This document shows, piece by piece, positions 1 to 11,661 of a stretch of 64,000 nucleotides of DNA. Made by a program: the position numbers and the translations under genes. Every line of letters begins with the position of its first letter. Positions within the stretch are counted from its first letter, which is position 1. This DNA is from Eulemur rufifrons (lineage: Eukaryota; Chordata; Mammalia; Primates; Lemuridae): assembly GCF_041146395.1 (NCBI RefSeq), contig NC_090986.1:47900001-47964000 (forward strand), given 5' to 3'. The notes beneath the pieces are model-generated. The model was not told where the DNA came from. It saw only the letters and a list, made by a program, of their open reading frames with translations, and made no database searches.

Positions 1-884
1 AAGAATAACATACAAAAACTTGAAAACAGAAATTCCTAACTTGCTAAAAAAAATTAAAAAACTCTAGGTAGCTCATAAAACCATTTGTAAAAGGTATAAA
101 AATGCAAGACATCGTCATTAGTTTGAAAGAACAACTGATTTTTAGAACAGGAAATATATAGATTTTCTGATAAAATTAAAACTAAAAATTAAATTTGTGT
201 GGAATTTCATCTAAGATAAATCTTAAATAGTGAATGTGGTTAGAAAATGACCATTGCAATACAATTTGAGCAGCTACTGATAGGATTCTTCTACATGGGC
301 ATTTAGATTTTATGAGTTATCTTTTTCAGTATTGAGAAACATTCAAATTAATTAATTAAACAAACTGGAATGAGAATTAGACTTCAGTTTAACAAAGTAT
401 TACACAAACATTTTTAATATAGTCTAGTTCATATGTTCATTTTATTAATAAATAAATGCACATATATTAGAGAGGTGTGCTCTATTTAAAAAGTTCCTGA
501 TTGCTGAAGAACAGACCAATCTTTGTAATACTGAGATTATTAAGCAGGACTTTTAAAAGAAAAAGAAAGTGGAAAGGTAGGTTAAAAAAGACAAATTTTA
601 GTAGAAGAGAAAAAAAGAAGAGTCAAAGACTTCAGTGATTTAAGTAAAGTAAGTGTTGCTCACAGGTTGGAATTGAATTAGAAGAAAGACTCACAAAAAA
701 GACAATAATGTTAACTGGTACAGTGTTTCGTTCAATTCTAATGACTCAATAGCCATGTGGCCTAGATAACATTATTGCTATTTTCTATATAAAGAAATAG
801 AAGTTTAGGGAACATAAGTAAATTATACAAAGTCACCAGAAAAAAGTCTTTATTAGGAAAATGATGTCCCGTATATGGGCATTT
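1..884. other. AT-rich unassigned DNA
   Basis: No coding region, RNA gene or recognisable repeat is visible. The base composition is typical of AT-rich mammalian intergenic or intronic DNA. Confidence 0.5.
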
Positions 885-1015
885 CTTTTCAAAGAATACT
901 TAGGAGGCTGAGGCAGGAGGATCATTTGAGCCCAAGAGTTTGAGACCAGCCTGGGGTAAATACACAGCCTGGTGTCTTTTAAAAGACACCGTCTTTTAAA
1001 AAAAAAATTACAAAA
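885..1015 (+). repeat. Alu-like SINE fragment (monomer-type)
   Basis: Positions about 895-957 carry the Alu core words 'ggaggctgaggcaggagg' and 'gagaccagcctgg' in the sense orientation, followed by an A-rich tail at about 1000-1012. Only the middle of one monomer is present, so this is either an old free monomer (FLAM/FRAM type) or a truncated Alu. Just after the SINE core is a perfect 20-base palindrome at 971-990, which is not part of a normal Alu. Confidence 0.7.
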
Positions 1016-4000
1016 ATTTTTTAAAATAGTCAATTAACTACTTAAATTTTAGACTTTAACCATGCTAAATAAATGAGAGTATACAAAATTCATCATTCAG
1101 TAAGCACTCATTCCATGTTAAATTAATGGGGTTAAAGATATAAAAATAAATATAATGCTTATTGAGATTAAATATAAATAAAATTTAAAAATAAATTATT
1201 AAAGCCATGTAAATGTTACAAAATCTATTGTGTTCCTGTTGGTACTATTAATAATGTTCTTTTCAAAGATTTGTCTAAAATGTCTATGAATAACTTTTCT
1301 ATATACATTACTGAGAATCACTTCAGAATAAAAATGGCATATCCTCTTTTAGGGCCATGTTTATTGTTTTTTTTATTTTTAATGTGAAGAATGACACAAA
1401 AGATCTTCAACTTTGGAAAGCCATTGAGAATTGCATTTTATTAATAATTGGTTTTCATGTAAGACCAAGGAAGCCTAAGATCACTTGTTTGTTTTTAATT
1501 AAAAGGCAAATTGACTGAACATAATTGGCCTTTGAAAATACATTTAAATCTGATTTTTGATTAGTGAAATCTTTCTCATCAATAATTTAACTACTAAATT
1601 GATAAATCCCAAAGCATTTCTTTTAAACTCTCATTACCATGCCTACATCCTCTTTCCCTTGTAACTCCTGTTTAATTATAGCAAAATCTTTCTTCAGATA
1701 CAACCCAAGAGAAAATTTTTAAAAAGTGGTTCCCTAGCAGAGATAAGATCAAACTAAAGGTCACAGGAAATTGTATAGGAAGCCTAGGGAAAAATATAAA
1801 GTGGTGGCTTAAGACAGAGGAATTGTCCTTGGGGAAATGGTCTTCCCCAGATCTGTGAATACACTGAATATGTCATGCTAGTTAAACTCAAATACACTTT
1901 CTTCTTCATGAAATAATTCCCAGATCAACTGCAAACCAACTAATGCCTTTTCTCCCCATTTTCTCTGTCAAATTATGATTTTAATTCCTTCTTATGATGT
2001 ATTATATGAACTTAAATCATTTATCTTATTGTAGTGTCCTGAAATTGTTTTCTAAGGATCATCATTTTTATTAAAACTTTGATCTACTGAAACTAATAAG
2101 GAAAAAATGTAAAAGAAAATACAAGACACTATAAGATCAACCCTGCAGCATTTTTTAGAATGTGACACTACATATCACATCTCTATCTGACATATCTTAG
2201 GTCTTCTTGTCATTGGCCTCTGTCTTCAAATTCCAGCCTATCTTAGTTTCTTCTCAGAAAAGTAATATCTTGGTACCTGATCAGTGAATGCAATCACATT
2301 TTACTCTTAGATATTTCCCCAGCTGAACTGATGAGTTGTGTATTATCGTCCCATATTCCCTTGCATCAGCTTGACTAGTCAAGAAGCTCAAATGCAGTTT
2401 CTTAGACCTCTCCTAAATCCAGCCTCTGATATTCAATTTTACAGTGCAACTTAATCCGTGTTCATTTTTTAAAAACAAAATGATTCACTCTTGCTATGAA
2501 TCATATATTTTTTCATTCATATAATAATTTTCCTGAAGTCATCTTGGAAAGTGTTTACATACAGTATTATATATGTGACATTTTGAAATATATAACTTCT
2601 ACAAACATTCATTCACATATATCCTGTAAACTTTGCCTATTTTCCAAAAGGGTATGGAAGGAAGAAAACTTGTCTTACAGAAATGGGATTTTAGCTTCTC
2701 CTGCAGTATTTGTTTTTCCAATCTAACAGTTATTCAATGGCTTTCAGATGGTTGCAAGAAAGTTTTGGTCTAAATTTTCATCTATATCTTAAAGTTCCTT
2801 CCAGTAGTAGAATATTAAAATAAATAATTAAAATAAAATTAAGACAAATATTTGCTTTAAAAGTCTAGAGTATTTGATTTACAGCTGAAATAGTTATCAA
2901 ACCAAGGAGGTAAAGCAATATCACTTTATATAAATGTAGAGATACAGAAAGTTCAGATATAAAATCCCCACAAGCAATAATTTTTAAGCCAAATTAAATG
3001 TTTCTTTTATTTGAGCTAAATGAAATATCAACAGATACAATTTCCCTATAGGGAACTTCTAAATTTTCCTGTGTTGGCAATACTTTGAACAGATTATTTA
3101 CCATCTTCATTTCTTGAATTCGTATCTCAATATCCTCTTACTGAAGCAAATTCCCAAATTAATTCCTCTTTCACAGTTGCTTAGGGAAACTGAAGAAACT
3201 GTACCAATTTCTTCTTTACGTCAAATCTGTAGGGGCAGCCTTAGACTTCTCAGATGCGTAAACCATCAGATCAGGATTACTGCTTTTTATAAAGATTAAA
3301 CAAGTTTGAATCGATTCTTTTCCTACACACATAAAGAGAAGAATCCTGAATAACAATGTATATTAAATTGTTACAAATATTCCATACTTCAATTCCTTAT
3401 AGGATATACCTAATGTCTAAAGACATATTTTCTTAGAAAAATAAAATTTCATGTAGAATGTATACAAAATAGAATTATATATCATAGAAAAATGACTCTT
3501 GCAGTACCAGGATATGACAGCACAATCTGAATAATGATGGTTCAATGTTTATTTGTTTTTGGCCTGGTATTTTCTAAAGACCATATTACATTAAAATACT
3601 ACATTTAATTTATTACTTAGCCACGAATCCCAATAGAGGAATAGAACATTAGATTTGTGGAAATCCATGTAGATGATCTAGTATTACTTTGAATGCAGAT
3701 GTGGTATTATTTTAACATATGATATGACATGATATGATATTATAATTTTCCTGAAGAAAACATTCACTCTCTACTTAGGAAATCCAAGTAAGTGGGTAGA
3801 ACTATTTTGAGGGAAAAACAATTATTTTTGCGAAATTATTATTTGATAATGCTTTTATCTATTGATAAAGAACTGATAACACTGTCTTTATAACTTTCAC
3901 ATGTTGGTTCTCTTATCTCTCTAGAAGTAATTTTCAGCTGTCTACTGTATCATTCACTCATTTATCTTCATATTCTGCTCATTTTCCTCCGTCCCTATGA

Positions 4001-4490
4001 TTTCCTTCCACTTCTATTTCTTGTGCATTTTTTATTCATTCTTCAAATACCAGTGGGTTCAAATATGTACTCTTTTACTCGAGACTGCCCTGCTCCATGC
4101 CAAGAGAATCTAATCCTACCATCTACTATGTCTTCTACATGGTCAATTTCTCCAAGATTCTCTTTGTCTCTGTCTCACTCATTCATTCTTTCTTAACCAG
4201 AACAAATAATATAGCAACAATCATAATCTGTGATCAGTGAAATAGATCAAAGCCTAAACTAATATCCTATATTTTGTGAAAATATTTATTTCCTGATGGA
4301 TTCTGTTCTTTCAAGAGGTAGGTAGCATGAGTAGACAGTCTTATGTGATGGGATATGATGTCAAGGATACTCAAAAATGTTAGGATAACATAAAACCATT
4401 TCTGCATTTCCTCTCTTAGACTTCTTGGATATCAGGAGCCATCGTTTAGAAAATTCAGCAGCTTTAGGAACCAATGGCAGGTTATCATAC
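1016..4490. other. AT-rich unassigned DNA
   Basis: No repeat family or convincing gene was recognised. Short ORFs of 60-76 codons at 2496-2726 and 3114-3299 have no recognisable motif. A short imperfect 'gatatgacat' tandem lies at about 3718-3745. Confidence 0.45.
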
Positions 4491-4594
4491 CTTCAGACTT
4501 AGACATTCTTTGTTCCTTTACAAAATTTTCCATACTGATGAATCTGCTCATTTCTTTTGATTTTCTGCCTCTATTCCTTCCCAACTCTCTGTGT
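4491..4594 (-). other. exon-like segment, minus strand
   Basis: Read on the minus strand, this 104-base segment follows a very strong pyrimidine tract ending in AG (acceptor at 4595-4596) and ends at a GTATGA donor (4489-4490). One frame is open throughout, with basic residues around 'KSKEMSRFISMENF'. That frame does not match the phase left by the exon-like segments upstream at 4734-4783 or 5035-5250; in those phases a stop follows within 7 to 15 codons. It could be an unrelated pseudo-exon, because such splice-site pairs are common in non-coding DNA. No protein family was recognised. Confidence 0.2.
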
Positions 4595-4733
4595 CTGTTA
4601 TAGTAAAAAAAACAAACACAAAAAATTATATAATTGGTTTAGTTAATCACTGTTTGACCTATTCAATATACAGTTCCTTTTACAGGCAGAATTCTCATAT
4701 AAGGTTACTGAATAAACCATAGCTCTTAATTAC

Positions 4734-4783
4734 CACGATATATGTGGTTGCCTTTGGAAGGGCTCCAATTCCTATCTGGACAA
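4734..4783 (-). other. exon-like segment, minus strand
   Basis: This 50-base minus-strand segment has a pyrimidine-rich acceptor ending in TTGCAG (AG at 4784-4785) and a GTAATT donor. Its phase fits the exon-like segment at 5035-5250: joining the two keeps the frame open and adds the residues VVQIGIGALPKATTYIV. The gap between them would be a 251-base intron. The segment is short, and the phase match has a one in three chance of arising randomly. No family was recognised. Confidence 0.2.
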
Positions 4784-5034
4784 CTGCAACAGAATCATGA
4801 AACAAAAAGCATGAACACATATATGTAAAAATATTGGCTGCTTTCCTCTGGAGTATGATGGGGGATGGCTTGGTAACCAAAATTTCATGTGCTGTATAAC
4901 AAAACATATTTATAACTTTTATATTTCCCTTATATTTTTTAATTACCCTTTGAGACTAAATTAAATAATTTAAATTAGCCAATTTATTTTTTTCCATTCC
5001 TCAGGATTGTTTCGAATTAAGATCTTTTAATTAC

Positions 5035-5250
5035 CTATAATCAATTCAGTCAGGATTGTAATATTTAAAATAAAAGCAGAAATAGCCACAATTGGCCAAC
5101 TGTCCAATTCTTTATTCCAGGATTCAGAATAGAGGACTCCCTGAATATGTTTATATTGGATGTATTTGTCTATTTCAGACATGATGGCAATTGTCTTTTT
5201 GATACTGTAACTCATCCTAAAGGTCTTCATTATTCTCCATGGTGTCCAGG
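5035..5250 (-). other. candidate 216-base exon, minus strand, hydrophobic C-terminal half
   Basis: On the minus strand, a strong acceptor (tract ending TTTTCCCCAG) precedes a fully open 216-base segment that ends at ATAG/GTAATT. The length is a multiple of three and the phase is the same at both ends. The predicted peptide contains 'SYSIKKTIAIMSEIDKYIQY' and then a hydrophobic stretch 'WPIVAISAFILNITILTELI' that could span a membrane. I do not recognise a family. The region contains many chance ORFs of this size, so coding function is unproven; it could be a decayed exon or a pseudo-exon. Confidence 0.3.
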
Positions 5251-5570
5251 CTGGGGAAAACAAGAAGGATAGAGTTGTATATCAGGACAACATTATGATG
5301 GTACAGATTTAATGTTAACCATAGTAGTTCCAGTCTATGTACAGGATTCAGACCATTTTTAATATCCTCTTGATTTTTTTTCTATGGTAGTATAAAAATA
5401 TTAACATCTACTTCTCTTTCCCAAGGCCCTAGAAATCAGGGTCCTATATCAGGTAGCTATTTTTCTCATAGTACCAAGAACAGAATAGGAAATTTAATTA
5501 ATATTGGTTCAACAAATTTATCTTACTTGTGATGACAGGTTTTAACAAATCAAAACATCCTTCTTTCTAG

Positions 5571-5938
5571 GTACTATTGCTGAAGATATCTGATCTTTTG
5601 TTATGGTTATGAGACCAAACAAATCACATATGGGGAAAAGAAAAACACCTAGAGTACACGTGTGGCTGAATCTTCATTTTCTTTTTTCACTCCACATGTC
5701 CAAATTACTAATTTCACACATAATTATAAAAAATATATACAATGCTCCATTCCATATTTGTATGTTTTCTTTTTTTGATATAGAAATAAAGAATTTGGGT
5801 TTTTATGGTAGATATTGATTTAATAATAATTAATGTCTTCATCTGGCTTTGTACTCCTTCTTCTTGGACATGTAAGAAGTAAATTTAATATGGTAGTTAA
5901 CGTTAATATTTCACCATCTCCAGTGATTCTTATGTCCT
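5571..5938. other. AT-rich unassigned DNA
   Basis: Nothing recognised. The 71-codon ORF at 5603-5818 has no motif and no splice context. Confidence 0.45.
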
Positions 5939-6358
5939 TGATGTGGTTTGGACGTTTAGCCCCTCCAAATCTCATGTTGAAATTTGATCCTCAGTGTTGG
6001 AGATGGAGCATGGTGGGAGGTGTTTGGTTCACAGGGGTGAATCCTTCATGAATAACTTGGTGCCCTCCCCTCTCCAAGGAGTGTGTTCTAACCTTGTTAT
6101 TTCATTGGGGAGTTGGTTGTTTAAAGGAGCCTGGCACCACCTCCTCCCTCTCTTACTTCTTCTGTCACCATGTGAAATATCCACTTCCCCTTCACCCTTG
6201 CACCTTGATTGGAAGCTCCCAAAGCCTTTACCAGAAGCAGATGCTGGTAGGATGCTTCTTGTACAATCTTCAGAACTGTGAGCCAAATAAACCTGTTTCC
6301 TTTATAAATTACCCAGCCTTAGATATTCCTTTATAGCAGCACGAGATGAACTAACACA
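5939..6358 (+). mobile_element. MaLR solo LTR (MST/THE1-type)
   Basis: This is a solo long terminal repeat of the mammalian apparent LTR retrotransposons (ERVL-MaLR). It starts with TGATGTGGTTTGG, contains 'ccaaatctcatgttgaaatt' and 'gtgggaggtgtttgg', carries the polyadenylation signal in 'gccaaataaacctg', and ends with the typical 'aattacccagcc ... ctaacaca'. The overlapping ORFs on both strands inside it are consequences of its higher GC content, not genes. No internal retroviral region is attached. Confidence 0.88.
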
Positions 6359-8151
6359 TTTCCTGAACACAATAAAAGTGTCTTTAGTGTCTCTACATAA
6401 CCTGTTTGTTTTTTTGAGTATAGGTTGCTGCTGCTTTCAGTAGAAGATTTAAAATACATCAAAATAAATTGTTGGGTATAAAAGCATTTTCATACACTAT
6501 AAATTACTACACAACACCAAAACCTCATTTGTATCTTTCTTTCTTAGGTGAGTACTAATTATTATTGTTGTAAATTATGTTCGCATATTAGGGAAAAATG
6601 AGTGGCGTGAAAATTCACTCTCTGTCCTGTTTATTCAGAGAGGATGAAAAGTCTCCATCCAGCATGGAAGTGACAGGAGAATAAATGTCTGAGAAGGCAA
6701 AATGAAATCAAAGATTCTATGAATGTAAATGACTGCTACATTTCAGAAAAGGGAAATCTGACCTACTCTAGTTAATCGTTCCTTATTTTGCAATCTTTTC
6801 ATTGATTTTGTCTTTCATCTCTTTAACTTTTAATGTTTATTTTGTAATTGGAGGTAGAAGGAGAGAGGACAAAGTGATGATATAAACAGTGTATGATGTG
6901 AGCAAGTGGAGATTCTACTCTGCACAAATCCTGTCTACACTCAGCTATAGCCTCTTTATTGCAACTTGACTAGAAACATGTGATTCTAAATTTCATTAAG
7001 TAGGAAGTTCAGAGAGATCAAGATCAAAATTCCTCATTCAGCTAATGTGGGAAAATTGTATCCAAATTACTACTACAGTAATGAGTAAGAATATATCAAA
7101 ATGACCAATTAGGAATAGCTATACCAGTTCCAGTTATTTCTTGAATGCCAGAGAGATATTTCAGAATCACTGGAAATAAATATTGAATATAAGGTATTAC
7201 ACATTATCAATATCTGTATTATTACCATTATTGTTATTACAAAATTTGCTCCTTCTCCCAGGCAGTCTTAGCAACAAAAAATAGTTTATCCAATTGATAT
7301 TGTGTAGTTACCAGGGTTATTCATTGATAAAGATAAAAATGCACAGAAAAAATTGAAAAATTAAAGAGAGGTTAGAAAAATAGATGAGGGGGGATCAAGA
7401 AAAGGCCATCTGTGATAAATTCTATGTAATGCCTGTACTTTATGCTGAAGAATGAAGTTTTCAGATCATCAACAATTACTGTATATATATAATGCCGAAA
7501 ACTTGTTTGACTGATTTTATCAGTTTGTTTGTTGTTTGTTTCATGTAACTGACAGAATATATCATTTTTTCCTGACATTTTAATACATTCATAAAGTGGC
7601 TTTAAATTGGAGATCATATGCCTTGTTGAATTTTTGCTCACTCCTATAAAATGACACAGTCGTGACAGTCTGGCCATAAATACTGCTGAATAAATCTGAG
7701 AATATGTTTATTCAAAGCTAACCCAGCTTTTAGAAATACAGAGTAAACACTTAAACTCCAAATAGTCTTTATATTAATATTCCTAGCACAGCACTTTAAA
7801 TAAAATTTACTTCCATACTATTTCTGAAAGGATAATTGATGGTTAATATGCCACACTTTTCTTGCAATATACCATGACCTGAATAAGAAAATCATTTATG
7901 AAGATAAATGAAAATATAAAACTACCAGAACTTATTGAATATTCCTCAAATGTTACATTGCAATTACTATTTAATAACCCTAAGTACATGACAGAAAATA
8001 TTTGAAGAGTAGCATATAGTCAGTCATCAGAGGAGCTGCTACTGTTGGAAAGTCCTTATCAAAGTACTTATTAAACTAAAACTTTATGTCAAAATATTTA
8101 CTTGTGAAGCATATAAAAACAGATGATGTACACACACACATATGTGCAGTT
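6359..8151. other. AT-rich unassigned DNA
   Basis: No recognised repeat. A minus-strand ORF of 101 codons at 7372-7677 is one of the longer non-repeat ORFs but shows no motif. A short CA run lies at about 8131-8142. Confidence 0.45.
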
Positions 8152-9130
8152 AAAAAAAAAAAAAAACTAGTGAAGAACTTCAAGATGGCTGATATTCACC
8201 TCACCTCTTCCTCAAAGAAGAACAAAAATATTAATAGCAAGTAGATAATTACATTTTGAATAGATCATCTGAGAGAGGACAATGAATTTCAGCAGGCCAG
8301 TGACAAGAAAGACAGAAATCAAGGAAGGAGACAGAAATGAGCAGCCTTTCCTAACGGGAGGAAAGGATGAGTGGACCCCCTAGTGGTCCATTCCTACCAG
8401 TAATTCCTAGCCACAGGAGAGCCCCTCAACCTTTGCAGACCCTGAAACTAACACAGGGAACAATGACATCACTCCAGAGAGGAAGCTCAGTCTTGGTTCT
8501 CCAAACACCCAAGTGCTAAGCAGCTACAGCATGGCACCATTTTAAGAACTCAGCCCTTAACAGACTGCATCCTGCCCTGGAGCCCAACAGCCCCTCCACC
8601 TCCAAATCCCTGGACCCCCACTGGTATTCCCACTCAAACCCATTGGTAATGAGACTGAGGCAAGAGCCACTGGCAGTGTCACTACCTCCTCTATCAGAGG
8701 GGCACCTATGCATTTTCACATGCTCCAAGGACCGATTTCATTGTCCATAGCTACCACAATTATGTGTTGCTGCAGGGTTGAAGCATGAGTGAAGCACATG
8801 CCCCTCAGCCACCTGCCTATGGCTGCTCCCACTGAAAACAAGTCTGACCTCCCCAGTAGCAGGGCCACGATATAGGTTCTGCAGCTTCAACCTTAACATT
8901 CGGCTGGTGGCCAATGGATCATCCTGCTCATATCTAACACAGCCAAAACCTGCATGCACCAGCTGGTGGGGATGAGCATAGATCTCCTGGCCCAGCTCTA
9001 GACCCACCAGTATATAAACATGCCTTCAAGAAACCTGGGCATCACCCATCCCAGTCCTTCACCATTGGCACTTGGGACAGGCCCACCCAATCTGCCACTA
9101 CCACCACAGCTGGTACCCACTCAAACTTGC
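8152..9130 (+). mobile_element. isolated L1 5' UTR-like block, GC-rich
   Basis: A run of A (8152-8166) is followed by sequence starting near 'gaagaacttcaagatggctg'. CAAGATGGC at 8181-8189 is the YY1-binding word found close to the start of primate and other mammalian L1 elements. The following 950 bases are much richer in G and C than the surroundings, with C-rich words such as 'acaagtctgacctcccc', as in L1 5' UTRs. ORF1 and ORF2 do not follow, so only the promoter end is present. Antisense ORFs of 70 and 89 codons lie inside it (8516-8728 and 8738-9007). The L1 assignment rests on the start motif and composition. It could alternatively be part of another GC-rich retroelement. Confidence 0.5.
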
Positions 9131-11439
9131 TTTTTAATATAGCCACCATTTATTGTGTGTGTGAATGTAAAGAGTATGTGTGTGGTTGTGGGTGAATGGG
9201 TTTAATGGGTTTGAATGTGTATATCATGTTTAAGGGACAGAAACCAGGCAGGTACCTTTAATTAGTACTTCAGGCAGCCACTTCATTGTTCAGCTCTGGC
9301 AATGATCTCTAAATGTTATCAGTTCTGGTAATGTTTGCACAAGTAACTTCAGAGGGACCTTTTAGAGCACCCTGAGACAATCTCAAAACTCGAGTCTTAA
9401 ATAGCTCTGGACTCAAGAGGACAAGTGTTCATGTAACCATGCCCTCTCCGCCAAGTGTGCTGTGTTTTGCAAGAGGATGCAGAATCAATTGTATTGTTCT
9501 AAAGCAACAAGATGTTAGCAATTTTAAATGACACTTGACCTGAATAATAATCTTCATGATTTTTAAAATCTCACAGCAGCAACTCATAAGTTGATTCATC
9601 TTTCTTCCTCTTTAAACAAAAATTCCTCTCTATGAAATAGATTGACTTTGACAACTAAAATATTTTCAACTTTATATACATAAGCACGTTATATAAACTG
9701 TCTTCTGGTGAACAGTATGCCTACATCTCTAGCAAGGTGAAGAGAAAAAAAATGTATCTGAAAATTGCTATCCTCCTTTATCTCTTGAAACCATAGTCTT
9801 TATCTGAAATAGTAGGAAGTCTAAGTCAGATATGACAGCAAAGCCCAATAAATTGAAGAGAGTATGGAGAGTTGGGATGACTTGTTACAGTATCAGCTCT
9901 GACAGTGTTACCATTTCTTTTCAGTTTTAACATCTACACAAGGAAGAAAATCAGAAAATCATCAAAAAGGATGCTGTGAATATTGCACCTGAAAATTTTA
10001 TGGGACTAGTGCTAATCCTATAAACAAGAGTTATATCTTTCTGTGGACTGTTATACCTATGGAATAAACTGCTTTATAAAAAATAATGGAATTTACTATA
10101 AAAAGATAGTTACTGCCATAAATTTGAGCTTCTAATCATCATAAGAAAATAATTCCACATTGGTAAGTACATTTGAAATTAACTAAAAGCAAAGAAACTT
10201 GGAATTTTAGTTGTTCTAAGCAGCCTTATATAAGGCACAAGAAAAATGTCCAATATGTATTTCTGGTTTAAGGTGACAGTCTTCCATTTTTACCATCCAA
10301 GACCACACTGAGGATTGGAGATCAGAGATTAGGACTTGGAAACCGCCTCAAAAGATTATTACCAATATACATAGGGTTTATTGTTCAGATATCAATTTTA
10401 TTCCTTTCTTTTCAACTAAGTAATCAAGCTAGTAAAAAAAAAAGTTTTAATGATCAAAATGATTATATTACCAAACATTAAAATATGTTAATGGGGTGAG
10501 ATAATGGTACTTTATTTTTGACCTCATGTGTCAAATATTTACCAGAAGTTAACTATATAAATGCGGACGTCTGTGGAGGTAATTAAAAAATCCAAATAGA
10601 ATATTAGTATGTCTTTATGCATTTAGAAATAAAATTAATATTTAATATATGCCCACACTGTACTAATTAAGTCAAGATTTTTCTGCTTTACTGTAACATT
10701 TTAATTTGCATGTTGTGCTGAATTTCAGAAGGAGGCAATGCTTTGGAAACACAATATCTCTAAATGTGTCCTTAGATTCCAACTCTAAAATAGAATGTGC
10801 ACTTTTTAAAATTTTAAATGCTGTTTCCGTCTTGTTTGTTGCAGAAATCTATGGTTCAGCCTGCATTACAGGAACTGCACACTTATAACTCCACAAATGC
10901 TTGTTGTTGGTTCTTTAAAACAAGTTGTAAGTGAGACGGATAACATGTGATAACTAGTTAATGTTTAATGATACATAAACCATCAGGTATTTATATTTTA
11001 AAGTGTTGTATAATTGAACCACTCCTTGCTTACCTAAAATTGAAATATAACTAATTATATATATTACTATCACATATCAAGTGTTATATCAAAACAAAAA
11101 TAATGTTAAAATTTACAAACTTAGAAAATACGTATAAAGATTATGAAATACTGACATTTATATTATTTTCATTCATTGAAGAAATGTTTACCAAACAGTA
11201 ACTAAACATTACTATAAGTAAATAATCTGGATTTAAAGTTTGGTAATACTTATAGAATATATGGTAGTGCAAAACATTCATGAATAAGCACATAAACAAG
11301 AGTGGCTCTATTCATCTATGCGTCCTTGTTCTTCATTGAGGCATATCAAAATATCCTTGATCAAATACATCTCCCATAAAGTGACGTACCCAAAGTTAGA
11401 GCTGCCAAAAAACTATGGGTTTCCTTCTTTTCTACTAGG
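9131..11439. other. AT-rich unassigned DNA
   Basis: A TG-rich stretch at about 9154-9220 is followed by ordinary AT-rich DNA. The 60-codon ORF at 10706-10888 shows no motif. Confidence 0.45.
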
Positions 11440-11661
11440 CAAGAGTCAGCAAACTACAACCTACGAGCCAAATCTGGACCACCGCTTGTTTTTGTAAATA
11501 AAGTTTTATTGAAATACAGCCATCTTCATTTATTTACATATTGTTTATTGCTGTTTTAACTTTACAACAGCACAAATATCAGTTTCAATAAAGATTTATG
11601 GTCCACAAAGCCTTAAATATTTACCATCTGTCCCTTTCTATAAAAAGTTTTCTGACACTTG
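11440..11661 (+). mobile_element. MER5A hAT-Charlie DNA transposon relic
   Basis: The segment opens with 'agtcagcaaactacaacc', continues with the diagnostic 'tttgtaaataaagttttatt' and 'acacagccat'-like words, then 'tccacaaagccttaaatatt', and closes with 'aaaagttttctgac', the inverted form of the start. This order is that of MER5A, a short non-autonomous hAT element old enough to be shared by placental mammals. The 8-base target duplication is no longer readable. Confidence 0.88.

Noticed and set aside
4431..4480. Plus-strand exon-like segment with acceptor near 4420 and donor at 4480
   Set aside because: It is short, overlaps the minus-strand candidate cluster region, and such pseudo-exons are frequent; no supporting neighbour on the plus strand.
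5833..6336. Four overlapping ORFs of 72-95 codons on both strands
   Set aside because: They lie entirely within the MaLR LTR and exist because it is GC-richer; none has a motif or start context.
7372..7677. 101-codon minus-strand ORF as an exon
   Set aside because: A pyrimidine tract lies upstream but no good donor matches the frame, and the peptide is unremarkable.
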